This document shows, piece after piece, positions 33,937-47,395 of a DNA stretch of 64,000 bases. Under the pieces are notes generated by a model. That model was not told where the DNA came from. It worked only from the letters and a program-made list of their open reading frames with translations, and made no database searches. Each line of letters opens with the position of its first letter. Within the stretch, counting starts at the first letter, position 1. Location: assembly GCF_036237275.1 (NCBI RefSeq), contig NZ_CP108352.1:3844001-3908000 (forward strand). The letters run 5' to 3'. The stretch comes from Streptomyces sp. NBC_01353. GTDB taxonomy: Bacteria > Actinomycetota > Actinomycetes > Streptomycetales > Streptomycetaceae. A program made the position numbers and the translations under genes.

Positions 33937-34532
33937 GGGACTCCTCGGTCGGTGGTGCGCAGTGGTGGTCCCGAGAGGAACGAGGCGGCCCGACGGAATG
34001 TTCCCGTCACACCCGGGACGCGGACGCACGCCACTCGCGCCCGATGTCGCGCATCAGCGGCGGGTAGACGATGAGGTGCCGGAAGGGGGCGATCGCGGCC
34101 ATGTAGGCCTTGCCGAGAAGGCCGTTGGGCTTCACGAGGACGGCCATCTGACCCCGGTAGCCGCCCGCGCCGTCGGGGACCCAGCTCAGGTGCATCACTC
34201 CGTGCACGGTCCGGTTGGCCATCTCCGCCGCCCACTCGTCGTCCCTCAGATAGACGGACGTGAAGGGCAGCAGGTCGAACTCGGGGCCGGCCGGGCCGTC
34301 GCGGAGGTCCTGCGGCAGCCGGTCGCGCAGGGTCGGCACCCGGGAGCCGAGGCCCTTCTCCTTGTCGTCCCAGCCGAGCAGCTTGCCGAGCTTCCAGCGG
34401 ATCGCGAAGAGCAGGCGGGCGATCCGGGAGGAGTTGTCGCCCGTGTCGCCGCCGGCGACGTTCCGTACCAGGCGCGGGAATTCGTCGGGGCCGCCGGGAG
34501 TGGGCAGGGCCCAGACGTCGTAGAGGCGGAAG

Positions 34533-39170
<4,638 letters not shown>

Positions 39171-39186
39171 CACCTGCGTGTACGAA

Positions 39187-39220
39187 GGGCCCGGCATCGG
39201 ACATGACCGATGCCGGGCCC
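39187..39220. terminator. Bidirectional terminator between serC and cupin gene
   Basis: GGGCCCGGCATCGG (39187-39200) pairs perfectly with CCGATGCCGGGCCC (39207-39220) around a 6-base loop; TACGA/TCGTA extends the stem with a single bulge. The stem lies 17 bases past the serC stop and 15 bases before the convergent cupin stop. Confidence 0.88.
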
Positions 39221-39234
39221 TCGTACTTCTCCGC

Positions 39235-39600
39235 TCACCCCGCCTGCGCCTTCACGTGGTCGATCACCGCGTTGAACTCGGCGGTCGGCGAGAACTCCAC
39301 GACGTCGACGTCCTCCAGCGCCTCGGGGGCATGACCGGATCCCCAGTAGTAGGCCTGGCCGGCCTCGTAGATCTCCTCGCCCGAAGCGGTTCGCAACCTG
39401 AGCCGGCCCTTGAACAGGTACCCCCAGTGGGGGCACTGGCACAGGTCGCCTTCGAGACCCTTGAGCGCGGGCGCCATGTCGGTGCCCTTGGGAAGGTGGA
39501 TGAAGGCGACGGTCATGTCGCCGCCGGCCTCCTGCATCCGGAAGTCCAGACCGCCGCCTTCCATGGCGACGGGGGTGCCCTCGCGGGTGAATCCCGTCAT
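39235..39600 (-). CDS. Cupin-like protein
   Basis: A 121-residue single-domain cupin-like protein. The barrel strands include CQCPHWGYLFKGRLRLRTASGEE, with HWG and the first cupin histidine, and GQAYYWGSGHAPEALED. Only two of the four usual metal ligands are obvious (H in PHWG, H in GHAPE), so it may bind a ligand without catalysis. GGAGG precedes ATG 39600. No partner gene is evident. Confidence 0.82.
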   Translation of the reverse strand: MTGFTREGTPVAMEGGGLDFRMQEAGGDMTVAFIHLPKGTDMAPALKGLEGDLCQCPHWGYLFKGRLRLRTASGEEIYEAGQAYYWGSGHAPEALEDVDVVEFSPTAEFNAVIDHVKAQAG

Positions 39601-39687
39601 GATCCCTCCACGCCTCGTCGTTCCCGGCTCTCCTTCCAGTCTCGACCCGGCGGCCCACCGGGTCGACGCGGGGAGAGGAACCGCAGG

Positions 39688-40668
39688 TCAGCGGCGGCGC
39701 AGGAGGCGCTTCCCGCCGATGACCAGGGCGGTCGCGACGCCGAGGACGATCACGCCGACGGTGAAGTTCCCGCGGTCCTCGGCGGTGGTGGACGCGTCCG
39801 CGCCCGGGGTCTTCGGCGGTGAGCCGGGGGCCGAGGTAGAGGGACGCGAGGCCGGGAGCCGGTCCACGCGGACGACCTTGCTGTTCGCACCCTCCGAGCC
39901 GAACATCAGCGCCTTGCCGTCCTCGGTGTACGTCACCGACTCCGCCTGCCCCTGGAAGGGCGCCCCCAGGCTCGCGCCCTCGTCACCGAGGCGGCCGCCC
40001 TTCCACCCGTACTCCTTCGCGGTGAAGTAGCCGCGCAGCGTGAGCCGTTCGCCGTCGGGCGAGAAGGAACCGTCGGTCACCCACGGCACGTCGTCGACGC
40101 GCCGGAAGACGTTCGTCCCCCCGGAGGAGAGCCGCTCGGGGCCCGCGTAGAGCCCGCCGCCGTCCTGGTTCTTGCTGGCGATGTAGACCCGGCCGGTCTT
40201 CGGATGGACCATCAGGGCCTCTGCATTGCGGGGCCCGTCCGCGTACTTCACGTCGTACTGCTTCGCCGTGACCGTCTGGTCCTTCAGCTGCTTGGGCTCG
40301 GGAAAGCGGTAGATCCAGACGTGGTCCCAGCTGCCGTCCTTGTTGTCGCCGATGTCGCCGACATAGATGTCGCCGTCCGGGCCGACGGCGATCGCCTCCA
40401 TGTCGCGGGGCGTGCCGACGCCCTTCATGGTGAGCGTCGCGACCGTCTCTCCGGTACGGGAGTCGATGCCGTAGATCAGGGGGGAGTCCTGGTCGTTGTG
40501 CGTCCAGTAGACGCCCGGGTGGGCGCGGCTGGCGGCAAGACCGCTGGACTCCGTGATCCGGGGGTCCTTGATCGTGAAGTCCTGGTCCGCCTCGGCGGCC
40601 ACGGCGGGGCCGGCCGCTGTGAGCAGGACCAGGGCGGCGGCACCGGAGACGCGCAGAAGCGATCGCAT
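39688..40668 (-). CDS. Exported beta-propeller protein with C-terminal membrane anchor
   Basis: A 326-residue protein with a clear signal peptide (RSLLRVSGAAALVLLTAAG, cleavage after AVAAEA), a central WD40/YncE-like beta-propeller (repeats such as IYGIDSRTGETVATL and IYVGDIGDNKDGSWDHVWIY), a Pro/Ser/Thr-rich linker and a C-terminal helix VGVIVLGVATALVIGG followed by KRLLRRR. Without LAxTG it should sit in the membrane with the propeller outside. Similar proteins bind or hydrolyse lactone-type ligands, but I cannot assign a reaction. Confidence 0.88.
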   Translation of the reverse strand: MRSLLRVSGAAALVLLTAAGPAVAAEADQDFTIKDPRITESSGLAASRAHPGVYWTHNDQDSPLIYGIDSRTGETVATLTMKGVGTPRDMEAIAVGPDGDIYVGDIGDNKDGSWDHVWIYRFPEPKQLKDQTVTAKQYDVKYADGPRNAEALMVHPKTGRVYIASKNQDGGGLYAGPERLSSGGTNVFRRVDDVPWVTDGSFSPDGERLTLRGYFTAKEYGWKGGRLGDEGASLGAPFQGQAESVTYTEDGKALMFGSEGANSKVVRVDRLPASRPSTSAPGSPPKTPGADASTTAEDRGNFTVGVIVLGVATALVIGGKRLLRRR

Positions 40669-40746
40669 GGACCAAGCCTGCCACGGGGCCGAGGGGTGGC
40701 CGGGATCACGTCGCAGGCCCCGCTCGGGCTCCGCGATGATGTGACC

Positions 40747-41430
40747 ATGCGTTTTATGTTCGTCGGCGACAGCATGACCATCGGACGCGCCGGCGACTAC
40801 ACGTGGCGCTATCGGATGTGGCAGCACCTGGAGACCGTGCTGCCCGGGCGGTACGAAATCGTCGGGCCGCGCACCGAGCTGTACGACACGGGCGCCGACG
40901 CGCCCCTCTCGCACGACTACGCCGACCCGGACTTCCCCGCGCCCGCCCGGCGCCATCTGGCCGGATGGGGCGAGGGCTGGCTGCACATGGCACCGCTGAT
41001 CGGCGAGGCGGTCGGCGCGACCGGGGCGGACGTCCTGATGGTCTCCCTCGGCCTGATCGACCTCGGCTTCTACACCAACAGCGACCAGACGGCCGAGAAC
41101 ACGCGCGCGTTCGTCGCCGCCGCCCGCGCGGCGAACCCGCACGTCAAGACCGTGATCATGCCGGTCATCCCGAACGTACGGGCCGAGTACGACGCGCCGT
41201 TCGCCGCCGAGTGCGAGCGCTTCAACGAGCTGCTCGCGAAGGCGGTCGCCGACCTGGACACCGCCGCGTCGCCGCTGCTGCTCGCGACGACCCCGGAGTC
41301 GTACGACATCCACGCGGACACCTACGACGGCACCCACCCGGGCCCGTCCGGCGAGCACAAACTGGCGGGCTCCTTCGCGGCGGCCATGCACCAGGCGTGG
41401 GGGCTGGGGTCCCTCTACCAGGCTCACTGA
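40747..41430 (+). CDS. SGNH/GDSL-family hydrolase
   Basis: A 227-residue cytoplasmic protein (no signal peptide) of the SGNH fold. Block I reads FVGDSMTIG, with the catalytic Ser; block II Gly is in SLGLIDLGFY, where the usual Asn is less clear; block V reads YDGTHPGPSGEH, with Asp and His. It is presumably an esterase or lipase on a small acyl ester. ATG 40747 is the first start. The gene is divergent from the propeller gene and ends near the convergent AhpD-like gene, with 37 bases between stops. Confidence 0.9.
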   Translation: MRFMFVGDSMTIGRAGDYTWRYRMWQHLETVLPGRYEIVGPRTELYDTGADAPLSHDYADPDFPAPARRHLAGWGEGWLHMAPLIGEAVGATGADVLMVSLGLIDLGFYTNSDQTAENTRAFVAAARAANPHVKTVIMPVIPNVRAEYDAPFAAECERFNELLAKAVADLDTAASPLLLATTPESYDIHADTYDGTHPGPSGEHKLAGSFAAAMHQAWGLGSLYQAH

Positions 41431-41467
41431 CAGCCGGGCGCGAGCGCTGACAGTGACGGCCCCGCCC

Positions 41468-41938
41468 TCACGCCGAGCGGGTCAGTCGGTTCGCCAGGGT
41501 CGACAGCGTGTACGCGCCGATGCCGAGCACCACCTCCAGGGCGTTCTGCCGGGTGTATCCGGCGTCGAGGAACCGCGCCAGCTCCTCGTCGCTCACCGCC
41601 CCGGACGAGGCGAGGACCTGATGCGTGAACTGCCGTACGGTCTCCATCCGTTCCGGGCGTTCGGCCGGGCCCAGCTTGGCCAGCTTGGTCTCGTGGAGGC
41701 CGATGCACAGATGGCACTGATTGCGCTCGGCGACCGTCAGGATGACGGTCTCGCGGGAGTGCGGGTCGAGCGTCGTGGACTCGAACAGCGCGCTCATCTT
41801 CAGGAAGCCGTCCAGCGCGTGCGGCGACTCGGCCATGCGGGCGACGGCCTGCGGGAGATGCCCCCAGGCGGCGGACACGCTCTCCATGGAGCGACGCGAG
41901 GCGGCGGGGGCGGTCTCTACGGTGTGGTCGGTGAACAA
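41468..41938 (-). CDS. AhpD-like carboxymuconolactone-decarboxylase-family protein
   Basis: A 156-residue all-helical protein with the AhpD active-site pattern ERNQCHLCIGLHETK (Glu, CxxC, His), which suggests a thiol-dependent peroxidase or disulfide reductase. TTG 41938 is taken as the start because AGGAG lies seven bases before it and no ATG or GTG in frame has such a site; an ATG at 41974 would add an unlikely N-terminus through the divergent MarR promoter. It is divergent from the MarR regulator, with 34 bases between the two starts, and is probably its target. Confidence 0.87.
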   Translation of the reverse strand: MFTDHTVETAPAASRRSMESVSAAWGHLPQAVARMAESPHALDGFLKMSALFESTTLDPHSRETVILTVAERNQCHLCIGLHETKLAKLGPAERPERMETVRQFTHQVLASSGAVSDEELARFLDAGYTRQNALEVVLGIGAYTLSTLANRLTRSA

Positions 41939-41972
41939 GGCGGCTCCTGGGAGAAAGAGTAGAATCGACAAC

Positions 41973-42503
41973 ATGGTTGACCATGCGAATGAGAGAAACG
42001 TAAACCAGGTTGTCGATACGGGCAAGGGGGAATCCGTCGCGGGATTCGAGCTGCCGCTGCTCCTCTTCGCCGGCTTCCGCACTCTCATCGACCGGCTCCA
42101 CACCGAACTCGCCCGCCAGGGCCACCCCGACATGCGCCCCGCCCACGGCTTCGCCATGCAGGCCATCGGCGCGGGCGGCCCCCGGGGCGCCACCGCAAGC
42201 GACATCGGACGCCGCCTCGGCGTCTCCAAGCAGGCCGCGGGCAAGACCGTCGACCGCCTCCTCGCCGTCGGCTACGCCGAGCGCGCCGACGACCCGGCCG
42301 ACGCCCGCCGCAAACTCGTCCGCCTCACCGCACGCGGCCACGACGCCCTCGCCAGCTCCGCCGCGATCTTCGACGAGCTGCACGCGGAGTGGTGCGCCAC
42401 CCTCGGCACCGAACGCGTACGGGACATGGAGACCGCCCTGCGCCAGGTCGTCCCCCCGGAGACCGCCTTCCGTCTCGACGCCGGCAGCTGGCTCGGCGGC
42501 TGA
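41973..42503 (+). CDS. MarR-family regulator
   Basis: A 176-residue regulator. The winged helix reads TASDIGRRLGVSKQAAGKTVDRLLAVGYAERADDPADARRK, with the wing DDPADARRK typical of MarR. It starts at ATG 41973 inside a small palindrome (CAAC ATG GTTG), likely part of its own operator, and is divergent from the AhpD-like gene, so a redox or quinone signal is plausible. It lies just upstream of the aldo/keto reductase gene, which has its own promoter. Confidence 0.9.
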   Translation: MVDHANERNVNQVVDTGKGESVAGFELPLLLFAGFRTLIDRLHTELARQGHPDMRPAHGFAMQAIGAGGPRGATASDIGRRLGVSKQAAGKTVDRLLAVGYAERADDPADARRKLVRLTARGHDALASSAAIFDELHAEWCATLGTERVRDMETALRQVVPPETAFRLDAGSWLGG

Positions 42504-42530
42504 CCCCAACGACCGCCCACCGAACCCCCC

Positions 42531-42560
42531 TTGCCTGGAGCGCGCTCCAAGGCGTTGGCT
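42531..42560 (+). promoter_or_regulatory. MerR-type promoter with 14-bp palindrome
   Basis: TTGCCT (42531-42536) and TTGGCT (42555-42560) are spaced by 18 bp, and the spacer holds the perfect palindrome TGGAGCGCGCTCCA (42536-42549). A palindrome in an overlong spacer is the hallmark of MerR-activated promoters. Transcription would start near 42567, two bases before the aldo/keto reductase ATG. Confidence 0.6.
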
Positions 42561-42568
42561 TGGGGACC

Positions 42569-43561
42569 ATGAAGTACACGCAGCTCGGACGCACCGGACT
42601 CAAGGTCAGCCGACTCGTCCTCGGCACGATGAACTTCGGACCTCAGACCGACGAGGCCGACAGTCACGCGATCATGGACTCCGCCCTCGACGCGGGTATC
42701 AACTACTTCGACACGGCCAATGTGTACGGGTGGGGCGAGAACAAGGGCCGTACCGAGGAGATCATCGGCAGCTGGTTCGCCCAGGGCGGCGGCCGGCGGG
42801 ACAGGACCGTCCTCGCCACCAAGGTGTACGGCAACATGACCACCGACGGCGAGACCGTCTGGCCCAACCACGACAAACTGTCGGCGGTGAACATCCGCCG
42901 GGCCGTCGAGGACTCCCTCAAGCGCCTCGGCACCGACTACATCGACATCTACCAGTTCCACCACATCGACCGGCTCACGCCCTTCGAGGAGATCTGGCAG
43001 GCGGTCGAGGTCCTGATCCAGCAGGGCAAGATCCTCTACGCCGGCTCCTCCAACTTCCCCGGCTACAAGATCGCCCAGGCCAACGAGATCGCCGCCCGGC
43101 GCGGCTCGTACGGGCTTGTCAGCGAGCAGTGCCTGTACAACCTCTACGAGCGCCGCGCCGAGATGGAGGTCATCCCGGCGGCCCAGGAGTACGGCCTCGG
43201 GGTCATCCCCTGGTCCCCGCTGCACGGCGGTCTGCTCGGCGGCGTCATTCGCAAGGAGGCCACGGGCGGGCGGCGCACCTCCGGCCGGACCGCCGAGGCG
43301 CTGACCGACACCTCGGTCCGAGCGCAGATCCAGGCGTACGAGGACCTCCTCGACAAGCACGGTCTGGAGCCCGGCGAGACGGCCCTGGCGTGGCTGCTGA
43401 CCCGCCCCGGCGTCACGGGCCCGATCGTCGGCCCGCGCACGTCCGAGCAGCTGGCCAGCGCCCTGCGCGCGCTGGAACTGGAACTTGGCCAGGAGCTGTT
43501 GACCTCGCTCGACGAGATCTTCCCGGGCCCGGGCCCGTCCCCGGAGGCCTTCGCCTGGTGA
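42569..43561 (+). CDS. Aldo/keto reductase
   Basis: A 330-residue NADPH-dependent reductase of the TIM-barrel AKR family. The start YTQLGRTGLKVSRLVLGTMNFG, the catalytic Asp and Tyr in YFDTANVYGWGENKGR, the catalytic Lys in VLATKVYGNM, the His in YQFHHIDRLTPFEEIWQAVE and the NADPH-binding GPIVGPRTSEQLASAL are all present. It reduces an aldehyde or ketone; the substrate is unknown. It is probably leaderless from the MerR-type promoter. No merR gene is in the window close by, so the activator is encoded elsewhere. Confidence 0.94.
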   Translation: MKYTQLGRTGLKVSRLVLGTMNFGPQTDEADSHAIMDSALDAGINYFDTANVYGWGENKGRTEEIIGSWFAQGGGRRDRTVLATKVYGNMTTDGETVWPNHDKLSAVNIRRAVEDSLKRLGTDYIDIYQFHHIDRLTPFEEIWQAVEVLIQQGKILYAGSSNFPGYKIAQANEIAARRGSYGLVSEQCLYNLYERRAEMEVIPAAQEYGLGVIPWSPLHGGLLGGVIRKEATGGRRTSGRTAEALTDTSVRAQIQAYEDLLDKHGLEPGETALAWLLTRPGVTGPIVGPRTSEQLASALRALELELGQELLTSLDEIFPGPGPSPEAFAW

Positions 43562-43635
43562 GTGCGGAGAACCATGCGTGAACGGCCGTCGCCCCGCCGC
43601 CGGGGCGACGGCCGACACAGGCGATACTCGCGTCC

Positions 43636-44232
43636 ATGACATTCGACGCGATCAAGATGCCCGACACCCCGGCCTGCGCGACCGCCCTGGAAGTGGCCAC
43701 CGCCTACTGCTCCCCGGCGCTGCTGAACCACTCGATCAGGGCCTATGTGTGGGCTGCCGCGTACGGCACGGAGCAGGGCATCGATTTCGATCCCGAACTG
43801 CTGTACGTGGCGGCGATGTTCCACGACATCGCCCTGATGCCGGAGTTCGACAGCCACACCGTGGGCTTCGACGACGCCAGCGGGCACGTCGCGTGGGTCT
43901 TCGCCGCCGGGGCCGGCTGGCCGGTGGCGCGGCGGCAGCGTCTGGTGGAGGCGGTGGTCGCCCACATGCTCGACGAGGTCGACGTGACGGCCGACCCGGA
44001 GGGCTTCCTGCTCGAGCGCTCCACCAGCCTGGACATCTCGGGCCGCTACATGGACGACTTCTCGGACGCGTTCAAGGCGGAGGTACTGGAGGCCTACCCC
44101 CGTCTCGGTATCGCCGAGGAGTTCCTCGGCTGCTTCCGCGACCAGGCGGAGCGCAAGCCGGAGAGCTCCGCCGCGGCGGCGATCCGCAACGACATCGCCG
44201 AGCGGATCCTCACGAACGGGCTCGACGCCTGA
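43636..44232 (+). CDS. HD-domain phosphohydrolase-like protein
   Basis: A 198-residue protein with the HD metal-binding pattern: His in LNHSIRAYVWAAAYG, the HD pair in VAAMFHDIALMPEFDSH, and later His and Asp residues in VVAHMLDEVDV. It resembles cyanamide-hydratase-like HD proteins. Possible reactions are hydrolysis of a nucleotide or a small nitrile; none can be chosen from sequence. It follows the aldo/keto reductase by 75 bases on the same strand, and its stop precedes the convergent phospholipase-D gene by 28 bases. Confidence 0.86.
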   Translation: MTFDAIKMPDTPACATALEVATAYCSPALLNHSIRAYVWAAAYGTEQGIDFDPELLYVAAMFHDIALMPEFDSHTVGFDDASGHVAWVFAAGAGWPVARRQRLVEAVVAHMLDEVDVTADPEGFLLERSTSLDISGRYMDDFSDAFKAEVLEAYPRLGIAEEFLGCFRDQAERKPESSAAAAIRNDIAERILTNGLDA

Positions 44233-44260
44233 CTCCCGGATCGTCGGGAGGTGGCGGCGC

Positions 44261-45520
44261 CTAGAGGAAGCGGCGGATGGGGACCACCGACTGTTCCGCC
44301 AGCCGCTGGAGCGGCGAACGCGCGGACCACACGGTGGCGTCGACACGCTCGCTGAGCGAGCGGTCCTGGTCGAAGTGGCCGTCCAGAGTGGCGGTCAGCT
44401 CCTCGTCCAGGACCGCGAGCACGACCTCCTCGTCGTGGTCGAGGGAGCGCCGGTTGAAGTTGGCCGAGCCGACGAGGGAGAGCGTGCCGTCCATGGTGAG
44501 CACCTTGGCGTGCATCATCGACGGCCTGTACTCCCAGATCCGTACCCCGGCGTCGAGCAGGCCCGCGTAGAGGCGCTGCCCGGCCAGTCGGCAGACGGGC
44601 TTGTCGGTGCGGCGGCCGGGGACGAGGATCTCCACCTCGACGCCGCGCCGGGCGGCGGCCTTGAGCAGCTCGGCGAAGTACGCGTCGGGGGCGAAGTAGG
44701 CCGTGGTCAGCCGAATCCTGGTCTCCGCCGATTCGAGGACCACCCGCAGCAGCGTGCGGACGTCCTGCCAGCCGACGCTCGCCGAGCCCCGGACCACCTG
44801 GACGACGGCCCGTCCCTCCGGCCGGTGCTCGACGAAACGGTCCCGGTCGTCGAAGAGGGTGTCGTGGCACTCGGCCCAGTTCTGGACGAACGCGGCCGCG
44901 ATGCCGTCGACGGCGGGCCCGCGCACCCGGAAGTGCGTCTCGCGCCACTCGGCCTCGTGTCGCGCGTCGCCGGACCACTCCTCGGCGATGCCCACCCCAC
45001 CGGTGAACGCGGTCGTCTCGTCGACGACGAGGACCTTGCGGTGACAGCGGTGGTTCTGCTTGAACGGCGACAGCCACAACGGCCTGCGGAACCAGGCCAC
45101 ATGGACCCCGGCCCGGGCCATCGCGTCCAGCAGGTCCTGTTCGATGAGGCGGCTGCCGAAGCCGTCGAGCAGCAGCCGTACCCGGACGCCGGCCCGGGCG
45201 CGGTCCGCGAGAGCGGCCGCGAACTCGCGGGCGATCGCGCCCCGCCAGTACACGAAGGTCATCATGTCGACGGTCCGGCGGGCCGAGCGGATGCTCGCCA
45301 GCATCGCCGAAAAGATCTCGTCGCCGTTGCGCAGCGGCAGCAGGCCGTTGAGTTCGGTGGCCGGGGTACCGATCAGCCGCTCCAGGCGACGCCGCATCCG
45401 CGCCGTGCGCTCGCCGACGGGCGGCGCGTCCCGGTGCGCACCGGACGCGGCGCCGGCTGCGCCACCGGCCGCGGCGCCGGTTCCGGGGCACACCGCAGGC
45501 AGGTCCTGGGCCGTCGACAT
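44261..45520 (-). CDS. Phospholipase D / cardiolipin-synthase-like protein
   Basis: A 419-residue protein with two intact HKD motifs, HRKVLVVDETTAFTGG (residues about 165-180) and HAKVLTMDGTLSLVGSANF (residues about 335-355), so the catalytic His-Lys-Asp pairs are complete. No N-terminal membrane helices are visible, unlike bona fide cardiolipin synthases, so it is either a soluble or peripheral enzyme acting on phospholipids. It lies 53 bases downstream of the phosphopantetheinyl transferase gene on the same strand and may be cotranscribed with the NRPS operon. ATG 45520 follows AGGAG. Confidence 0.93.
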   Translation of the reverse strand: MSTAQDLPAVCPGTGAAAGGAAGAASGAHRDAPPVGERTARMRRRLERLIGTPATELNGLLPLRNGDEIFSAMLASIRSARRTVDMMTFVYWRGAIAREFAAALADRARAGVRVRLLLDGFGSRLIEQDLLDAMARAGVHVAWFRRPLWLSPFKQNHRCHRKVLVVDETTAFTGGVGIAEEWSGDARHEAEWRETHFRVRGPAVDGIAAAFVQNWAECHDTLFDDRDRFVEHRPEGRAVVQVVRGSASVGWQDVRTLLRVVLESAETRIRLTTAYFAPDAYFAELLKAAARRGVEVEILVPGRRTDKPVCRLAGQRLYAGLLDAGVRIWEYRPSMMHAKVLTMDGTLSLVGSANFNRRSLDHDEEVVLAVLDEELTATLDGHFDQDRSLSERVDATVWSARSPLQRLAEQSVVPIRRFL

Positions 45521-45573
45521 GGGCTTCTCCTGGGCGAGACGGCGCCGCGGCCCCGGGTGGGGGCCGCGGCGGT

Positions 45574-46353
45574 TCAATGCGGGGGTCCGGGGCGGGGTTC
45601 CGCCGCCGACCCGAGGGACGAGGGATCCAGCCAGCGGATGCTGGGCGGGACGGTGCGCCGGGTGTGGAGCGCGGCGGCGGCCGCGTGGTCGGGCAGGTCG
45701 AGAAGGTTGACGATCCGCCACTCCGGCGGCGGTGCGCCCGCCGCGGGGTCCTCGCCCAGGTAGTCCAGGTCGAGGTCCCGTCCGAGACCGGTGCCGATGC
45801 CCTTCAGATAGGCCTCCTTGCGGACCCAGAGGCGGGCGAAGACCGAGCGGCTGTCCTCCGGCGACGCCGCCTCCACCTCGCGCGTCTCCGCGTGGTGCAG
45901 GGCGGCGCCGAGTTCGGCGACGACCTCCAGTTCGGGGAGCGCCTCCACGTCGACGCCGATCGGCACCGACGCCACCCCCACCAGCACCAGGTCGCCGCCG
46001 TGCGACAGCGAGAAGTGCAGCGGGGTACGGGTCCGCGCCACCGCCGGGCGGCCGTGCGGGCCGCCGCAGCAGGGGCAGGGCTCCGAGTGGAAGCGCACCG
46101 CTTCCGCGGGCACCCCCAGATAGGCGCCGAGGAGCCGCCGGAGCGTGAGGTGCGCCATCGTGTAGCGGTGCCGGTCCCGGTCCTTGACGAAGGAGGACGC
46201 CCGGCGTCGCTCGTGCTCGTCGAGGACCGTCAGGTCCAGCGCCGCCGGCGTGGACTCGGGGACGCGCAGGAGCCACAGATCCGCCGCGCCGTCCGCGGGC
46301 GCGGGCAGCGAGGTGGGCCAGTCCGCCGGGAGGACGTGCGCGAGGGCCGTCAT
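45574..46353 (-). CDS. 4'-phosphopantetheinyl transferase, Sfp type
   Basis: A 259-residue transferase that attaches phosphopantetheine from coenzyme A to carrier-protein serines. The two magnesium and substrate motifs are visible: GVDVEALPEL (residues about 132-141) and WVRKEAYLKGIGTGL (residues about 174-188). CCGGPHGRP is the P1-type cysteine segment found in this family. It would activate the peptidyl- and acyl-carrier domains of the NRPS proteins in this window. ATG 46353 is preceded by GGGGGG; a GTG at 46365 is an alternative. It lies 25 bases behind the TauD gene, in the NRPS operon. Confidence 0.93.
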   Translation of the reverse strand: MTALAHVLPADWPTSLPAPADGAADLWLLRVPESTPAALDLTVLDEHERRRASSFVKDRDRHRYTMAHLTLRRLLGAYLGVPAEAVRFHSEPCPCCGGPHGRPAVARTRTPLHFSLSHGGDLVLVGVASVPIGVDVEALPELEVVAELGAALHHAETREVEAASPEDSRSVFARLWVRKEAYLKGIGTGLGRDLDLDYLGEDPAAGAPPPEWRIVNLLDLPDHAAAAALHTRRTVPPSIRWLDPSSLGSAAEPRPGPPH

Positions 46354-46378
46354 GGGGTCGCGCACCCCCCGGGGCCGG

Positions 46379-47395
46379 TCACCGGATGTCCTGGTTCACA
46401 TGCAGGTCGGACATGGCGACGAGGATGCGCCGGTCGCCGTGGAACGGCTCGCGGGCGTGGGTGGCCAGGAAGTTGTCGACCACGAGCACGTCCCCGCGCT
46501 CCCAGGGCAGGGAGACCGCCGCCTCCTTGTACAGCTCACCGATGAGCTCCACCGCGTCGTCCTCGATGGGCGAGCCGTCGCCGTAGAACGCGTTGCGCGG
46601 GACGCCCTCGGGCCCGTACTCGTCGAGCAGGTACTCCGCCACCTCGGCGGGCAGGGTGGAGATGTGCCAGAGGTGGGCGTGGTTGAACCACACGGTCTCA
46701 CCGGTGCTCGGGTGCCGGCTGACGGCCTGGCGGACCGCCCGGGTGCGCAGTCCGTCGCGGCCGATCCACTCGAACTCGGTACGCGAGTCACGGCAGTACG
46801 CCTCGACCTCGGCCCGGTCCTCGGTCTGGAAGACGACCTGCCAGGGGATGTCGAGGTCGGGACTGTAGTTGCGCACGTAGCTGACGCCGTGGCGTCGGAA
46901 CCGCTCGCGCAGCTCGGCGGGGATCTTCGCGTAGACGGCGCGTTCACTGGCGACGGGGGTGGCACCGCCCGTCTTCGAGGGCCGGTCGCCGTAGAAGTAC
47001 AGCCGGCCGGGCCAGTTGTGCGAGTACGACATCTCGTGGTGGAAGGCGATCCACTGGTCCTCGCTGAGTTCGGTCGAGGTGAAGACCTTGTCGGCGATCT
47101 CGGTGCGGGGCGCCGCCCGCTCCAGGTAGTCGAGCAGCTCGGGCGAGAACGCGCGGGCCGCGGCGCCGAAGTCCTCCGGGCTGTCCAGCGCGAAGCCGCG
47201 GAAGAGGAGGGCGCCGTGGCCTTCCAGCTCGTCGGTCAGCCTGGCGTGGTTGGCGGAGATCCAGCGGTCCAGGCGCAGACCGGGCTCGGCCGCCTCGATC
47301 TTGAGGAGGAAGGGCTCGGGGTCCACGGGGGCGGTGGCCACACGGCCCTCGACGAAGTCGACGGCGCCGGTCCGGTCGCTGCGGTCGTCGGTCAT
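46379..47395 (-). CDS. TauD/TfdA (SyrP-like) Fe(II)/2-oxoglutarate oxygenase 1
   Basis: A 338-residue non-heme iron oxygenase. The metal-binding HxE pattern is in IAFHHEMSYSHNW, the distal His in ATHAREPFHGDRRILVAM, and the nearby Arg that binds 2-oxoglutarate is there too (GDRRILVAM). SyrP-like proteins hydroxylate amino acids such as aspartate or asparagine while bound to carrier proteins or free. It is a diverged duplicate of the next gene; the two overlap by four bases (ATGA), which suggests they act on the same or successive positions of the peptide. Activity, but not the target, can be predicted. Confidence 0.9.
   Translation of the reverse strand: MTDDRSDRTGAVDFVEGRVATAPVDPEPFLLKIEAAEPGLRLDRWISANHARLTDELEGHGALLFRGFALDSPEDFGAAARAFSPELLDYLERAAPRTEIADKVFTSTELSEDQWIAFHHEMSYSHNWPGRLYFYGDRPSKTGGATPVASERAVYAKIPAELRERFRRHGVSYVRNYSPDLDIPWQVVFQTEDRAEVEAYCRDSRTEFEWIGRDGLRTRAVRQAVSRHPSTGETVWFNHAHLWHISTLPAEVAEYLLDEYGPEGVPRNAFYGDGSPIEDDAVELIGELYKEAAVSLPWERGDVLVVDNFLATHAREPFHGDRRILVAMSDLHVNQDIR

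Noticed and set aside
44261-45520. Phospholipase-D protein as a tailoring enzyme of the lipopeptide
   Set aside because: It may be cotranscribed, but HKD proteins act on phospholipids or nucleic acids, and nothing links it to peptide tailoring. It is kept as a neighbour only.
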